This document shows positions 1-8,426 of a stretch of 17,612 nt of DNA, one piece after another. This DNA is from Bacteroidales bacterium (GTDB lineage: Bacteria; Bacteroidota; Bacteroidia; Bacteroidales; Muribaculaceae). Under the pieces are notes generated by a model that saw only the letters and a program-made list of their open reading frames with translations, did not search any database and was not told where the DNA came from. The stretch spans positions 1 through 17,612 of the forward strand of contig SFMJ01000027.1 in assembly GCA_004553095.1 (NCBI GenBank). The letters are read 5' to 3'. Within the stretch, counting starts at the first letter, position 1. Each line of letters begins with the position of its first letter. Both the position numbers and the translations under genes were made by a program.

Positions 1-135
1 TAAATTTATGTTACACAACAATATTTTAGATGCAACTAATATAATTATTTCGCGAAAAATATCATTTTTGCCAATAAACTATCTCCTCTTATCCAAGTCG
101 AATTATTTGGAAGATTATTTTCCAAATTATTATTG

Positions 136-1050
136 ATGATGAGATATTCTATTCAATATATATCCGGGAGGGGACGATCTCTGTCTTGTCTCTTGATTTT
201 GCTCCTGCTTTGCAGTTCGATCCGTGCGGATAGGTATAGTGATTACATCGATCAGTATGCACACTTGGCTGTGGAGCAGGAGAAGAAGTATGGCATACCG
301 GCATCGATCACTCTGGCGCAAGGGCTGCTCGAATCGGGCGCCGGCACTTCCTCCTTGGCGCGTCGCGGCAACAATCATTTCGGCATCAAGTGTCACAAGG
401 GGTGGGAGGGGGATACTCTGCTACGCTCTGACGACGCTCCCGATGAGTGCTTCCGAGCATATCCCAAGGTGGAGGATTCTTACGAAGATCATTCCCGATT
501 CCTGCTTCGCCCCAGGTATCAGCCTCTATTCGCCCTGGATCGCCATGACTACACGGCGTGGGCTAAGACTCTGAGGCAGTGTGGTTATGCCACCGACCCC
601 AATTATGCCGCTCGGCTCGTGTCGATCATCGAGCGTTATTCTCTATATAATTATGGGCTCGATGATAATGAACGCGCCGAGCAGAACGCCCTCTTCATCC
701 AGAGCACTCTCTTGGCTTCACACAAGGTGAGACGATCTTTCGGATTGTATTATGTAATAGCCAATCCGGGCGACACCTACGGTTCGATAGCCAAGGAACT
801 GAATATGGATAAGCGCAAACTTATGGAATATAACGATGCCCTTCTTGATATGGAGATCCGCCCATGGGAGGAGGTATATCTTCAAGAGAAGAGAGATAAG
901 GCAGCCGATGGTGACCCCGGCAGGGTGGTGATCGGCGAGGAGGAATCTATCCACGCCATCTCCCAGAGATTTGCCATAAAGATGAGATCTCTACATGCCC
1001 TCAACCCCAAAGCTAAGGATCAACCCGGAACTCGTCTGAAACTGAAATGA
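136..1050 (+). CDS. Secreted glucosaminidase (GH73-like) with two C-terminal LysM domains
   Basis: Predicted peptidoglycan hydrolase cleaving the glycan backbone (N-acetylglucosaminidase), acting in the periplasm or at the cell wall. An N-terminal signal sequence has a leucine-rich core (about residues 16-30) and likely cleavage after IRA. The glucosaminidase domain spans about residues 33-172. It contains LAQGLLESGAG, whose Glu (about residue 66) is the expected catalytic acid, followed by the NNHFGIKC and DDAPDECFRAY motifs typical of Bacteroidales members. Two LysM modules follow (about 202-250 and 262-304), which should bind glycan strands. I start at ATG 136; an in-frame TTG at 133 and an ATG at 139 are alternatives, and no Shine-Dalgarno sequence decides between them. 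The 135 nt upstream are very AT-rich with no confident promoter. It reads toward the next plus-strand gene across a 142-nt gap, so it is probably a separate transcript. It is unrelated to the galactan locus. Confidence 0.93.
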   Translation: MMRYSIQYISGRGRSLSCLLILLLLCSSIRADRYSDYIDQYAHLAVEQEKKYGIPASITLAQGLLESGAGTSSLARRGNNHFGIKCHKGWEGDTLLRSDDAPDECFRAYPKVEDSYEDHSRFLLRPRYQPLFALDRHDYTAWAKTLRQCGYATDPNYAARLVSIIERYSLYNYGLDDNERAEQNALFIQSTLLASHKVRRSFGLYYVIANPGDTYGSIAKELNMDKRKLMEYNDALLDMEIRPWEEVYLQEKRDKAADGDPGRVVIGEEESIHAISQRFAIKMRSLHALNPKAKDQPGTRLKLK

Positions 1051-1179
1051 GGCTGAAATCTTTACTTAAATGAGCCGGAATTAAGCCTGAAACGCCCTTG
1101 AATTGTCCTCTTTTGCTCAAAAAATAGCATCGGCTTGTTCTTAATGGAAAAATGTTTCCGCTTTATGAAATATTTTTTA

Positions 1180-1187
1180 TAAATTTG
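1180..1187 (+). promoter_or_regulatory. Putative -7 box (TAAATTTG) just upstream of the membrane protein gene
   Basis: TAAATTTG matches the Bacteroidota -7 consensus TAnnTTTG exactly. A weak TTTC near 1155 lies at a plausible distance for the -33 element. Transcription would start at about 1192-1195, practically at the ATG at 1193, so the mRNA would be leaderless or nearly so. The box is seen directly; its use as a promoter is inferred. Confidence 0.4.
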
Positions 1188-1192
1188 TAGGC

Positions 1193-1840
1193 ATGAATTT
1201 CAAGGAATTTTATAACCCCAAGCATGTGTATGAGGGTTATTTCGAAACCTACTTCATACGCCCCTTCTTCCACCGCTATGTAAATTTCAGTGGAAGGGAG
1301 TCGGCACGTAGTTGCCTATTGTCGTTAGCATCATGGATGGTGGTCACATTAGGCATAGTCGGCATCATGATGGGCATGGTCGGCCTGGTGGGCCCGGAGG
1401 CGGGAGCATCCGCTCTTCGCACAGTATGCATCGCTTGGGGCATCCTCTCGGTGGTGCCAATCATTTCGCTGGTGGTCCGAACCATCAATGGCTCTCCCAA
1501 TAAGCCTGACTCGCCTCGCCTGCTCGGCATCGACACAATGCTCGCCGTGAGTTGCATCCTATTCTTCGTCACCGGCATATTGATGATGACCACAACTCTC
1601 CACTCCGGAGTGCTCAACCCCAATGCCGGACTCGTGGATGATACCATCAATCCGATCCTGGATGAAGAGAAAGTAATAGAAGAGCCGATCTTCACCTACC
1701 AAGATGAAAACCCGACCGAAGTAGTAGAAGACACGTCGGTGAACCAAGAAGATCCCGACTATGTCGATCCTAACGAAAGTTACGATCCGACGATCGAAAC
1801 TCCCGACGAAGAGAGTCAAATCATCAGCGACTCCTTATAA
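1193..1840 (+). CDS. Unrecognised three-helix membrane protein with long acidic C-terminal tail
   Basis: I do not recognise a family. The 215-residue product begins with a soluble, aromatic-rich segment (residues 1-38, FKEFYNPKHVYEGYFETYFIR). Three hydrophobic helices follow, at about 42-68, 76-97 and 110-133, the first rich in Met and Gly. The last 75 residues form a strongly acidic, low-complexity tail with many Asp, Glu, Pro and Thr residues and almost no basic ones, probably disordered. No catalytic motif is visible. Orientation and promoter suggest it is transcribed alone; it converges with galK across a hairpin. The tail could be a protein-interaction or cation-binding region, but that is speculation. 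The coding call rests on length, hydrophobic pattern and lack of a better overlapping frame. Confidence 0.8.
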   Translation: MNFKEFYNPKHVYEGYFETYFIRPFFHRYVNFSGRESARSCLLSLASWMVVTLGIVGIMMGMVGLVGPEAGASALRTVCIAWGILSVVPIISLVVRTINGSPNKPDSPRLLGIDTMLAVSCILFFVTGILMMTTTLHSGVLNPNAGLVDDTINPILDEEKVIEEPIFTYQDENPTEVVEDTSVNQEDPDYVDPNESYDPTIETPDEESQIISDSL

Positions 1841-1882
1841 CGCACTTTTAAGCCAAGCATCTACATAGAGTTCCAAAATTAA

Positions 1883-1936
1883 GATACTGTTTCTTTGAGT
1901 GTGCCTTCGCTCAGACACACTCAAAGAAACAGTATC
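1883..1936 (-). terminator. 21-bp perfect hairpin between convergent genes, likely galK terminator
   Basis: The arms 1883-1903 and 1916-1936 are perfect reverse complements, with a 12-nt loop. On the minus strand the hairpin lies 22 nt past the galK stop and is followed by TTAATTTT, a fair U-rich tract, so termination of galK is the better reading. On the plus strand it is followed by eight A residues, which is not a normal terminator end, although the stem alone could slow transcription of the membrane protein gene. The stem is unusually long for an intrinsic terminator. Confidence 0.7.
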
Positions 1937-1958
1937 AAAAAAAATTGAGGAGTGCCCG

Positions 1959-3089
1959 CTATAGTTTGCGGGCTCCGTCGGAGATGACTACGGGGTAGAT
2001 TTGGGGCTTGTGGCCGTAGCGGGCGTTGAAGCGCTCAGTGGCTGTGGCTGTGAATCTTTCGGTCAGGTCTTTGCGCACCAGGTTGATGGTACAACCGCCG
2101 AAGCCGCCTCCCATGATGCGCGAACCGGTGACGCCACATTCCTTGGCTACATCGTTGAGAAAGTCCAATTCTTCGCAACTTACTTCATAGTCTTTCGACA
2201 ATCCCTGATGAGTCTCATACATCTTCTTGCCGACAGTCTCGTAGTCGTCACGATTCAGTGCTTCGCACACGGCGAGCACACGCTCCTTCTCTTCGATCAC
2301 GAACTTGGCTCTTGAATAGTCTTCAGCCGAAATCTCATCGCGAATAGCCTCCAATTTCTCCATGTCGGCATCGCGAAGTGTCTCTATGCCAAGACGTGCC
2401 GCTACCCGTTCACACGACTGACGACGCTTGTTGTAGGGTGAGTCGGCAAGTTCATGCTTCACTCGCGAATCGATGAGCACCAACTCATATTCTTCAGGTG
2501 CAAAGGGGAAATACTCGAACTCCATCGAGCGGCAATCGAGGCGCATCAACTTGCCCTTCTGACCCATAACGCTGGCAAATTGGTCCATTATGCCACAATT
2601 CACGCCGCAATAGTTATGCTCGGTCGACTGCCCGATGCGTGCCAACTCGAACTTGTCGATACGATTCTCGTTATAGAGATCATTGAGAGCGTATGCGAAA
2701 CAAGACTCCAAGGCTGCCGACGACGACAAGCCGGCACCCAAGGGCACATTGCCGGCAAAGACGGCGTTAAAGCCCTTCACCACGCCGCCTCGTTTCTGCA
2801 CTTCGCGGCATACGCCGAAGATATAGCGTGCCCACGACTGTGTGGGAGCATCCTCCTCACGCAGACCGAAACTTACCTCCTCGTCGATGTCGATCGAGAA
2901 GACATTCACGCGGTCGCTATCATTGGGTGCTATGGCTGCCATAATAGCCTTATCGATGGCTCCGGGGAATACGAAACCTCCATTATAATCGGTGTGCTCA
3001 CCGATCAAGTTAATGCGCCCGGCAGAGGCATAAAGCACCGGAGACTCTGAAAATCGCTTCCCGAATTCGCTTAATATTTGTTCTTTCAT
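1959..3089 (-). CDS. galK: Galactokinase
   Basis: Cytoplasmic enzyme of the Leloir pathway that phosphorylates galactose at C1 using ATP. GHMP-kinase family features are complete in 376 residues, close to the usual length. The galactokinase signature GRINLIGEHTDYNGG is at residues 24-38, including the catalytic Arg25. The ATP-binding loop PLGAGLSSSAA is at 116-126, GIMDQFAS with the predicted catalytic base Asp169 at 166-173, and MGGGFGG at 326-332. No signal peptide is present. It is the last gene of the minus-strand block, 121 nt after the GH2 beta-galactosidase, so it probably uses the galactose released by that locus, by readthrough or from its own weak promoter in the gap. A strong hairpin follows the stop codon. 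No mutarotase or uridylyltransferase gene is present in the window. Confidence 0.97.
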   Translation of the reverse strand: MKEQILSEFGKRFSESPVLYASAGRINLIGEHTDYNGGFVFPGAIDKAIMAAIAPNDSDRVNVFSIDIDEEVSFGLREEDAPTQSWARYIFGVCREVQKRGGVVKGFNAVFAGNVPLGAGLSSSAALESCFAYALNDLYNENRIDKFELARIGQSTEHNYCGVNCGIMDQFASVMGQKGKLMRLDCRSMEFEYFPFAPEEYELVLIDSRVKHELADSPYNKRRQSCERVAARLGIETLRDADMEKLEAIRDEISAEDYSRAKFVIEEKERVLAVCEALNRDDYETVGKKMYETHQGLSKDYEVSCEELDFLNDVAKECGVTGSRIMGGGFGGCTINLVRKDLTERFTATATERFNARYGHKPQIYPVVISDGARKL

Positions 3090-3183
3090 TATATTGTTTT
3101 TAAAGTTTTCCGAAAAAAATGACCTAAAAACAATCTTTTTTACCCAAAGAAAAATATACTCTGAGAAACTTAAAAATAATAGA

Positions 3184-3198
3184 ATAGGATGAACCTAT
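3184..3198 (-). terminator. Weak hairpin with T-rich tail after the GH2 gene (tentative)
   Basis: The 121-nt gap between the GH2 and galK genes contains a 5-bp inverted repeat, ATAGG/CCTAT with a 5-nt loop. On the minus strand it is followed by TCTATTATTTTT. The stem is short and AT-rich, so at best it is a leaky attenuator that would lower galK relative to the upstream genes. The same gap contains a degenerate -7-like box (TTTCTTTG on the minus strand, about 3145-3152, one mismatch to TAnnTTTG) that could give galK some independent expression. Neither is convincing alone. Confidence 0.2.
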
Positions 3199-3210
3199 AA
3201 GAGAATTGTA

Positions 3211-5646
3211 TTATTGAACCTGAATAGAAACTGTTGCAGATTTTACACCCTTGGCGGATACGGTCAAGGTGAGCGTGCCGGGAGTCGAACCGCTTCTGAC
3301 GATAGCCGTAGCAGCACCGCTGAAGAGGTCCATTTCGGGTCGGCCGAAGGGTAGGAGACAGGTCGGATCGCCATTAGCAGTAGCCTCAAACGTTCCGGCA
3401 CCCTTAACGCTATACTTGACGCGTCGCGAATCTGCAGGGAGGATATTGCCATCCTTGTCAGCCACCTGCACCGTGATATAAGCCAGGTCATCGCCGTTGG
3501 CGGCGAGGGTGGTGCGGTTGGCACTCAACACTATGTGATGAGCCTTGCCTGCTGTGCGGATGCTCTTGCGAGCCGCCTCATTGCCCTGCTCATCGTATGC
3601 CACCACCATCACCTCTCCCGGCTCGTAGCGGGTCTCATTCCACATCAAGCGATAGCGGGTCTGAAGTGTCGAGTCATTCTTCTCCCTCACTCCCTGGCTC
3701 TTGCCATTGATGAAGAGTTCTGCCTTCGGATAGGAGGTATAGACGAACACCGGTGTGATCTCACCCTCGCGTCCATCCCAATTCCAGTGAGGAAGGATAT
3801 GTAGAGTGGGGGAGTGGGTGTTCCATTGCGAACGATAGAGGTAGAAGCGATCCTTGGGAAGAGAGGCAAGGTCGATGATGCCGAACAGCGAACTGTGGTT
3901 GGGCCATGCATCCGTGTCGTAGGGGGATGGCTCTCCCAGGTAATCGAAGCCGGTCCATACGAACTGTCCCAACACCCAAGGCTTCTCATCCATCATAAAA
4001 TCGATGTCGGGAGTGTTCGACCAGGAGCAAGTCTCATTGTCATAACTCGACGACTGATGGTCGGCATGAAGCACCTCATTATGCTCCTTCTCGAACGACA
4101 CCGGGAAATGATATACACCACGCGACGACACCGTAGACGCCGACTCCGAACCGATCAGCATCTTCTGTGGCATCTTGGCGTAGATCTCCTCATAATATTG
4201 CGGTTTATAATTGAATGAAGGGATATCGAGCGAAGCGGCGAAGCCATTATCCAGCACCGACCCGATCTGATCCATGCCGCAAGTCACCGGACGAGTGCCA
4301 TCCAGACTCTTCACCAAGTCTTGAAGCATAGTGAGTTCGGCGACGCCACCCTCACCCCATTGACTCGGCACCTCATTGCCGATCGACCACATCACCACCG
4401 AGGCATTATTGCGATAATGCTTCACCATATTGGTGATGTCGCGTTCAGCCCATTCCCGGAAGAATGCTCCATAGCCATTGGGTGACTTGGGACGAAAGCC
4501 CCAATCATCGAAAGGCTCCACCATCAGCATCATGCCCATCTCATCGCAAAGTTCCACCAACTCAGGAGCCGGCATATTGTGAGATGTGCGGATGGCATTG
4601 ACACCCATATCCTTCAGCAATTCCACCTGATGGCGAAGTGCCGAACGATTGACCGCCGTACCCAACGGGCCGAGGTCATGATGATTGCAGACACCCTTAA
4701 ACTTCGTAGCCACCCCATTGAGGAAAAAGCCCTTCTCCGGGACATACTTCAGATCGCGGATGCCGAAACGAGTGGTATAACTATCCACCTGCTTCCCATC
4801 GACGCTGAGAGTGGTCTCAGCCACATAGAGCGCCGGCGATTCGGGGCTCCAGAGAGCAGGGTTAGAGATCAGAAAATTCTGATGATGCTTCTGTCCGTGA
4901 GCCACGTAAGGAGCATCATTGCGAGCCACCACCTCGCCCGAAGGGGAGAGGATGCGAGTCGTCACGTCTACCCGTGTGCCCTCGGCGACTCCCGCTATCT
5001 CCATATCGAGTCTCACCGAAGCCTCCTCGGCGCTGACTGTCGGTGTGGTGATATAAGTGCCCCACACCGGGATATGGATAGCCGAAGTCGAAATAACATG
5101 TACATTGCGATAGAGGCCGGCGCCGGGGTACCAGCGAGAAGCCTTCTCGAAATTCTCCAATTCGACCACCATCTCATTCTCGCCGACCTTCACCGCCTCG
5201 GTGACATCAGCATAGAACGAGTTATAGCCATAAGGCCAATAAACCACCTCCTTGCCATTCACTCGGACATGAGCATTGCTCATAGCGCCATCGAAGAGGA
5301 GAGTGATGCAGCGTCCCTCGAGGGCATCGACCGAGAAGCGAGTGCGATAAGTGCCCTGCCCGATGAAGGGGAGGCCCCCGGTGCGTCCCGTCTTGACAGT
5401 CTCCTCAGTTTCGCCATTCTGCCATACAGCCACGGTCTGAAGATCGTTGGCGCGGTCGAAGGGGCCGGAGATCGACCAGTCGTGGGGCACACGTACCTGC
5501 TGCCAGCGTGTCGCTGCATCAGGACGCCCCTTGGTAAACTCCCATCCCTCGCGGAGCATCATCTCATGGCGTTGAGCCCCGGCGACCGGGGCAATGGCTC
5601 CAATCAGAGCCATTGCTATGATAAGTCGCATCTTCATATCAGTCAT
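3211..5646 (-). CDS. GH2 beta-galactosidase, exported
   Basis: Predicted to release galactose from the non-reducing ends of beta-1,4-galacto-oligosaccharides, most likely in the periplasm. The 811-residue protein has a signal peptide (about 1-24, cleavage near AGA-Q) and no lipobox cysteine. The GH2 jelly-roll sugar-binding domain spans about 29-187, the immunoglobulin-like domain 190-296, and the TIM barrel 300-600. The acid/base is Glu425 in SIGNEVPSQW and the nucleophile Glu501 in IGSESAS, the form seen in Bacteroides-type GH2 beta-galactosidases. A DUF4982-like domain (about 628-695) and a GH2_C5-like domain (about 700-811) complete the chain. The start ATG overlaps the GH53 stop as ATGA, indicating translational coupling; ATG codons 4 and 6 are alternatives. 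Substrate is inferred from the GH53 neighbour. Other GH2 activities are possible by sequence alone, but context strongly favours beta-galactosidase. Confidence 0.93.
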   Translation of the reverse strand: MTDMKMRLIIAMALIGAIAPVAGAQRHEMMLREGWEFTKGRPDAATRWQQVRVPHDWSISGPFDRANDLQTVAVWQNGETEETVKTGRTGGLPFIGQGTYRTRFSVDALEGRCITLLFDGAMSNAHVRVNGKEVVYWPYGYNSFYADVTEAVKVGENEMVVELENFEKASRWYPGAGLYRNVHVISTSAIHIPVWGTYITTPTVSAEEASVRLDMEIAGVAEGTRVDVTTRILSPSGEVVARNDAPYVAHGQKHHQNFLISNPALWSPESPALYVAETTLSVDGKQVDSYTTRFGIRDLKYVPEKGFFLNGVATKFKGVCNHHDLGPLGTAVNRSALRHQVELLKDMGVNAIRTSHNMPAPELVELCDEMGMMLMVEPFDDWGFRPKSPNGYGAFFREWAERDITNMVKHYRNNASVVMWSIGNEVPSQWGEGGVAELTMLQDLVKSLDGTRPVTCGMDQIGSVLDNGFAASLDIPSFNYKPQYYEEIYAKMPQKMLIGSESASTVSSRGVYHFPVSFEKEHNEVLHADHQSSSYDNETCSWSNTPDIDFMMDEKPWVLGQFVWTGFDYLGEPSPYDTDAWPNHSSLFGIIDLASLPKDRFYLYRSQWNTHSPTLHILPHWNWDGREGEITPVFVYTSYPKAELFINGKSQGVREKNDSTLQTRYRLMWNETRYEPGEVMVVAYDEQGNEAARKSIRTAGKAHHIVLSANRTTLAANGDDLAYITVQVADKDGNILPADSRRVKYSVKGAGTFEATANGDPTCLLPFGRPEMDLFSGAATAIVRSGSTPGTLTLTVSAKGVKSATVSIQVQ

Positions 5647-6698
5647 TTTTCAGTAAATGCACTCAACGCCTTAGTCGGCATTCCCTTGTTGAAGCATCCC
5701 ATATTATAGCCGTCATTATAGCCTGCCGGCGCTTCCGGCTCCCAGTAGAAGATACCCTCCACCGGCTGAGTCATCATCCGCTTGATGAGTTGATAGCAGA
5801 GTTCCTCCTGATCGTAGGGCATACCGATCTCGCAGATCATCACCGGCTTATTATACTTCGCTTTGACATGTGAGATATTGGCGATGCAATCATCCACGAT
5901 CTTGACCCAGCCACCTTCATTGCCTGCCTCTTCAGCCCAATAGGGATAGAGCGACATGCCGATCATATCATACTTGCCGCCATTGGCTTGGAGGATATCG
6001 AACATGCGGTCGTAGATCCACTGATTGTTGCCGGCATCGAGGTGTACGATCACCTTAGCCTCGGGGAATACACTCTTCACGGCGTCATAGCCCGAATTAT
6101 TGAGAGCGGTGAGTTGCGCGGGATTATCGACCGAGCCGACGGGGAGCATCATGCCGGGAGTGGTCTCATTGCCTATCTGCACCCACTCCGGAGTGACACC
6201 TGCCCCCTTCAGAGCAGTGAGCACCTCGGTGACATGAGTGGCAACGGCTCCCTTCAGTTCTTCGAATGAGAGACCCTCCCAGGCTGCCGGCATCTGCTGA
6301 TGTCCCGGGTCTGCCCAGGTGTCGGAGAAATGGAAATCGATCATGGTGCGCAGACCGAGGCGCTCGGCGCGTCTTGCCTTCACCACGACATCATCGATGC
6401 TGTTCCAACCCTCAGCGGGGTTCACCCACACACGCAGACGGATCGAATTGACTCCGCAGAAGTCGCGCAGAAGTTGCATACACTCAGTCTCTACACCCTC
6501 GAAGGTGTAGAATTTCTCCCCCTCCGACTCCATCTGAGTCACCCAACTTACATCTGCACCGCGTGCAAAGCCTGTCTCCTTGGCGGGGGCTTCAGGAGAT
6601 TCTTGTTTCGGATCTGTCACAGGACCCTCCTCCGTGCAGGAAGAGATCAGCATGGCGCCTGCCAATGCGAGTCCCGAAAATATGGTTGTCATCTTCAT
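5643..6698 (-). CDS. GH53 arabinogalactan endo-beta-1,4-galactanase, surface lipoprotein
   Basis: Endo-acting hydrolase that cuts beta-1,4-galactan backbones (pectic galactan, type I arabinogalactan) into oligosaccharides. The 351-residue protein starts with a lipoprotein signal ending in LISSC (Cys21). The following residues TEEG are acidic, matching the Bacteroidota lipoprotein export signal for the cell surface. The GH53 barrel covers about 44-349. It includes GADVSWVTQMESEG near the start, IRLRVWVNP (86-94), DFHFSDTWADPG (121-132), acid/base Glu178 in QIGNETTPGM, SLYPYW (249-254), nucleophile Glu290 in ICEIGMPY, and FYWEPEAPAG near the end. It follows the SusE/F-like gene by 9 nt and overlaps the GH2 start by 4 nt. 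This is the gene that assigns the locus to galactan. Confidence 0.96.
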   Translation of the reverse strand: MKMTTIFSGLALAGAMLISSCTEEGPVTDPKQESPEAPAKETGFARGADVSWVTQMESEGEKFYTFEGVETECMQLLRDFCGVNSIRLRVWVNPAEGWNSIDDVVVKARRAERLGLRTMIDFHFSDTWADPGHQQMPAAWEGLSFEELKGAVATHVTEVLTALKGAGVTPEWVQIGNETTPGMMLPVGSVDNPAQLTALNNSGYDAVKSVFPEAKVIVHLDAGNNQWIYDRMFDILQANGGKYDMIGMSLYPYWAEEAGNEGGWVKIVDDCIANISHVKAKYNKPVMICEIGMPYDQEELCYQLIKRMMTQPVEGIFYWEPEAPAGYNDGYNMGCFNKGMPTKALSAFTEK

Positions 6699-6707
6699 CG
6701 ATTGTAA

Positions 6708-8417
6708 TTATTTAAGAGAATATGAATATGTTTGCTTGCCGAGATCGACTTTGAGGATATAGGTCTCTCCGACGGTCAACTCATTGTCGCCATCAAAACC
6801 GGTGGTCGAATCGGAGTGTCCCAACATGAGGACACCATTGCCGCCACCGAAGAAGAGGCTCCAGTCATGGTTGATCAAAACCTTAACTCCCCAAGGGGTC
6901 TCTTTTTCTTTAACGAATTCTGCGGTAAATATTTCAGGATTTTCAGCAGATTGTGTCATTTCTGTTTCCGCCCAGTTATCGTTGAGGCCGGCGAAGGTGA
7001 CACTTTCCACGGCAGTGAGTTGATATGTCAGGTTCTTCATATCGAAGTCCATCACATAGAGACCCGGTTCGGGAGCGGGGATATTGCCATCAGACTCGGC
7101 GAAGATGAGGCTGCCGCTCAGTGCTGTCGATCCGTCGGTGGCTTTATAGGCTGCGCCCCAATCCTCCATGGTGTAAACACGATATCCCCACTCGGAGTTG
7201 ATATAATGAGCGCCGCCATAGATGAGTCCGGACTCGTCATAGAGGGTCAGATAGTCGTCGAAACCATCCCAGTTCACCAATCCGGAGAAGTAGAGATGAG
7301 GATCGATCTCGGCAGGCTCTTCCGACTCGCCGCAACCCACCTTATAAGCCAACGGGTTGGTAAGGTCGAGGATCAGGGTAGTGGCTCCGGCGGGCACGCT
7401 GACTGAGATGGTGGTGCCGGTAGTGCCGAAGGTGAGATTTTCGCTCTCGCCGCCGAATGCTATATCCTGAGCGATGGCGGGACCCATATCGCCCGTATCC
7501 TTGTTATAGAGACTGCCGGCGCCCGAAAGGGTGATATTGGCTGTGCCGGCTGAGGCTGAAGTGAAGTCGAGTGTCCACTGGTTGGTCTTCATATTATAGG
7601 TCATCTCGCCGGTGATATCGCCTGCCACGGTGACATTGTCGATGTGAAGAGCACTCCACCATCCCTCGACGGTATTGACTGTGGTATAATAGCAACCACC
7701 CACACCGGGGAACCAGAAGTTCCAACTATCGGCAGCCGACGATGCATAGAATGTCTTGCCACTCTGGCCCTCATTGCCCCACTTCACATTGGTCGGATCG
7801 AGGAACCACCAGTTATACCAACTGCCCACGCCGAGGAAACCGGCATAGATGCCATTCTCCTCGGGCGAAGCGAGGGTCATACCGGTGTCGACGCCATTCT
7901 TGTCGAGCACCGATCCTAAGATCAGACGCACGCTATAAGGCTGCACATTCACCTTCAGTACAGAGGAGTACTTCGGATCGACATTGGCAGCCAGATAGGA
8001 GGCGATGCGGATATAGAGGGGTGCCATCTTATCGGGCTCGAAATTGAGGCGAGCCAAGAGGGCATTGAGTTCTTCGCAGAGGAATTGATGTTGGCGTACA
8101 CCCTTGCCGGCAGTGATCTCTATGAGATTGGTGAAATTCTCATCGCCCGAGAGTTGGATACGCTCCTCGGCGGCATTGATGGGTGCTTGCAGATTGGGGT
8201 CGGTGAGGGTCAGTATGCCATCGCCGCTCCAATAGATGGTCAGAGCGAGTGCCGAAGGATGCTCGGACGATAGGATGATATCACCGTTAGCCCCTCCCAA
8301 GGAGATGTCGTCGGCAGGATTGACATATACCAGGTCCATATCGCTATCGCAAGAAGTCAGCGACAGAGCCGCTAATGCCGACAGCAAGACCATACTGAAT
8401 ATTTTATTTAGTTTCAT
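6708..8417 (-). CDS. SusE/SusF-like surface glycan-binding lipoprotein
   Basis: Predicted non-catalytic outer-membrane lipoprotein that holds galactan at the cell surface for the SusCD importer. The 569-residue chain begins with a lipoprotein signal ending LTSC (Cys23), followed by DSDMD, an acidic surface-export signal. A SusE-type N-terminal beta-sandwich spans about 30-165. A Trp/Tyr-rich module follows at about 190-300 (GSWYNWWFLDP, SADSWNFWFPG, EGWWSALH). Two further beta-rich repeats cover about 373-470 and 472-569, each opening with an F-x-G-L motif (LYFSGLVNWDGFDDYL and VTFAGLNDNWAE) and carrying several Trp residues. This tandem layout resembles SusE/SusF starch-binding modules, but conservation is low and ligand specificity is inferred from the neighbouring GH53 gene. 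It sits 9 nt after the susD-like gene, in the usual position for such a protein. Confidence 0.85.
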   Translation of the reverse strand: MKLNKIFSMVLLSALAALSLTSCDSDMDLVYVNPADDISLGGANGDIILSSEHPSALALTIYWSGDGILTLTDPNLQAPINAAEERIQLSGDENFTNLIEITAGKGVRQHQFLCEELNALLARLNFEPDKMAPLYIRIASYLAANVDPKYSSVLKVNVQPYSVRLILGSVLDKNGVDTGMTLASPEENGIYAGFLGVGSWYNWWFLDPTNVKWGNEGQSGKTFYASSAADSWNFWFPGVGGCYYTTVNTVEGWWSALHIDNVTVAGDITGEMTYNMKTNQWTLDFTSASAGTANITLSGAGSLYNKDTGDMGPAIAQDIAFGGESENLTFGTTGTTISVSVPAGATTLILDLTNPLAYKVGCGESEEPAEIDPHLYFSGLVNWDGFDDYLTLYDESGLIYGGAHYINSEWGYRVYTMEDWGAAYKATDGSTALSGSLIFAESDGNIPAPEPGLYVMDFDMKNLTYQLTAVESVTFAGLNDNWAETEMTQSAENPEIFTAEFVKEKETPWGVKVLINHDWSLFFGGGNGVLMLGHSDSTTGFDGDNELTVGETYILKVDLGKQTYSYSLK

Positions 8418-8426
8418 GATTGCAGA

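Noticed and set aside
2454..3050. 198-codon open frame on the plus strand
   Set aside because: It is antisense to galK, which is complete and has all galactokinase motifs.
4579..5709. 376-codon open frame on the plus strand
   Set aside because: It lies antisense to the GH2 gene, whose domains and catalytic residues are intact. Its product is a low-complexity, His/Leu/Ile-rich mirror of that gene with no recognisable domain.
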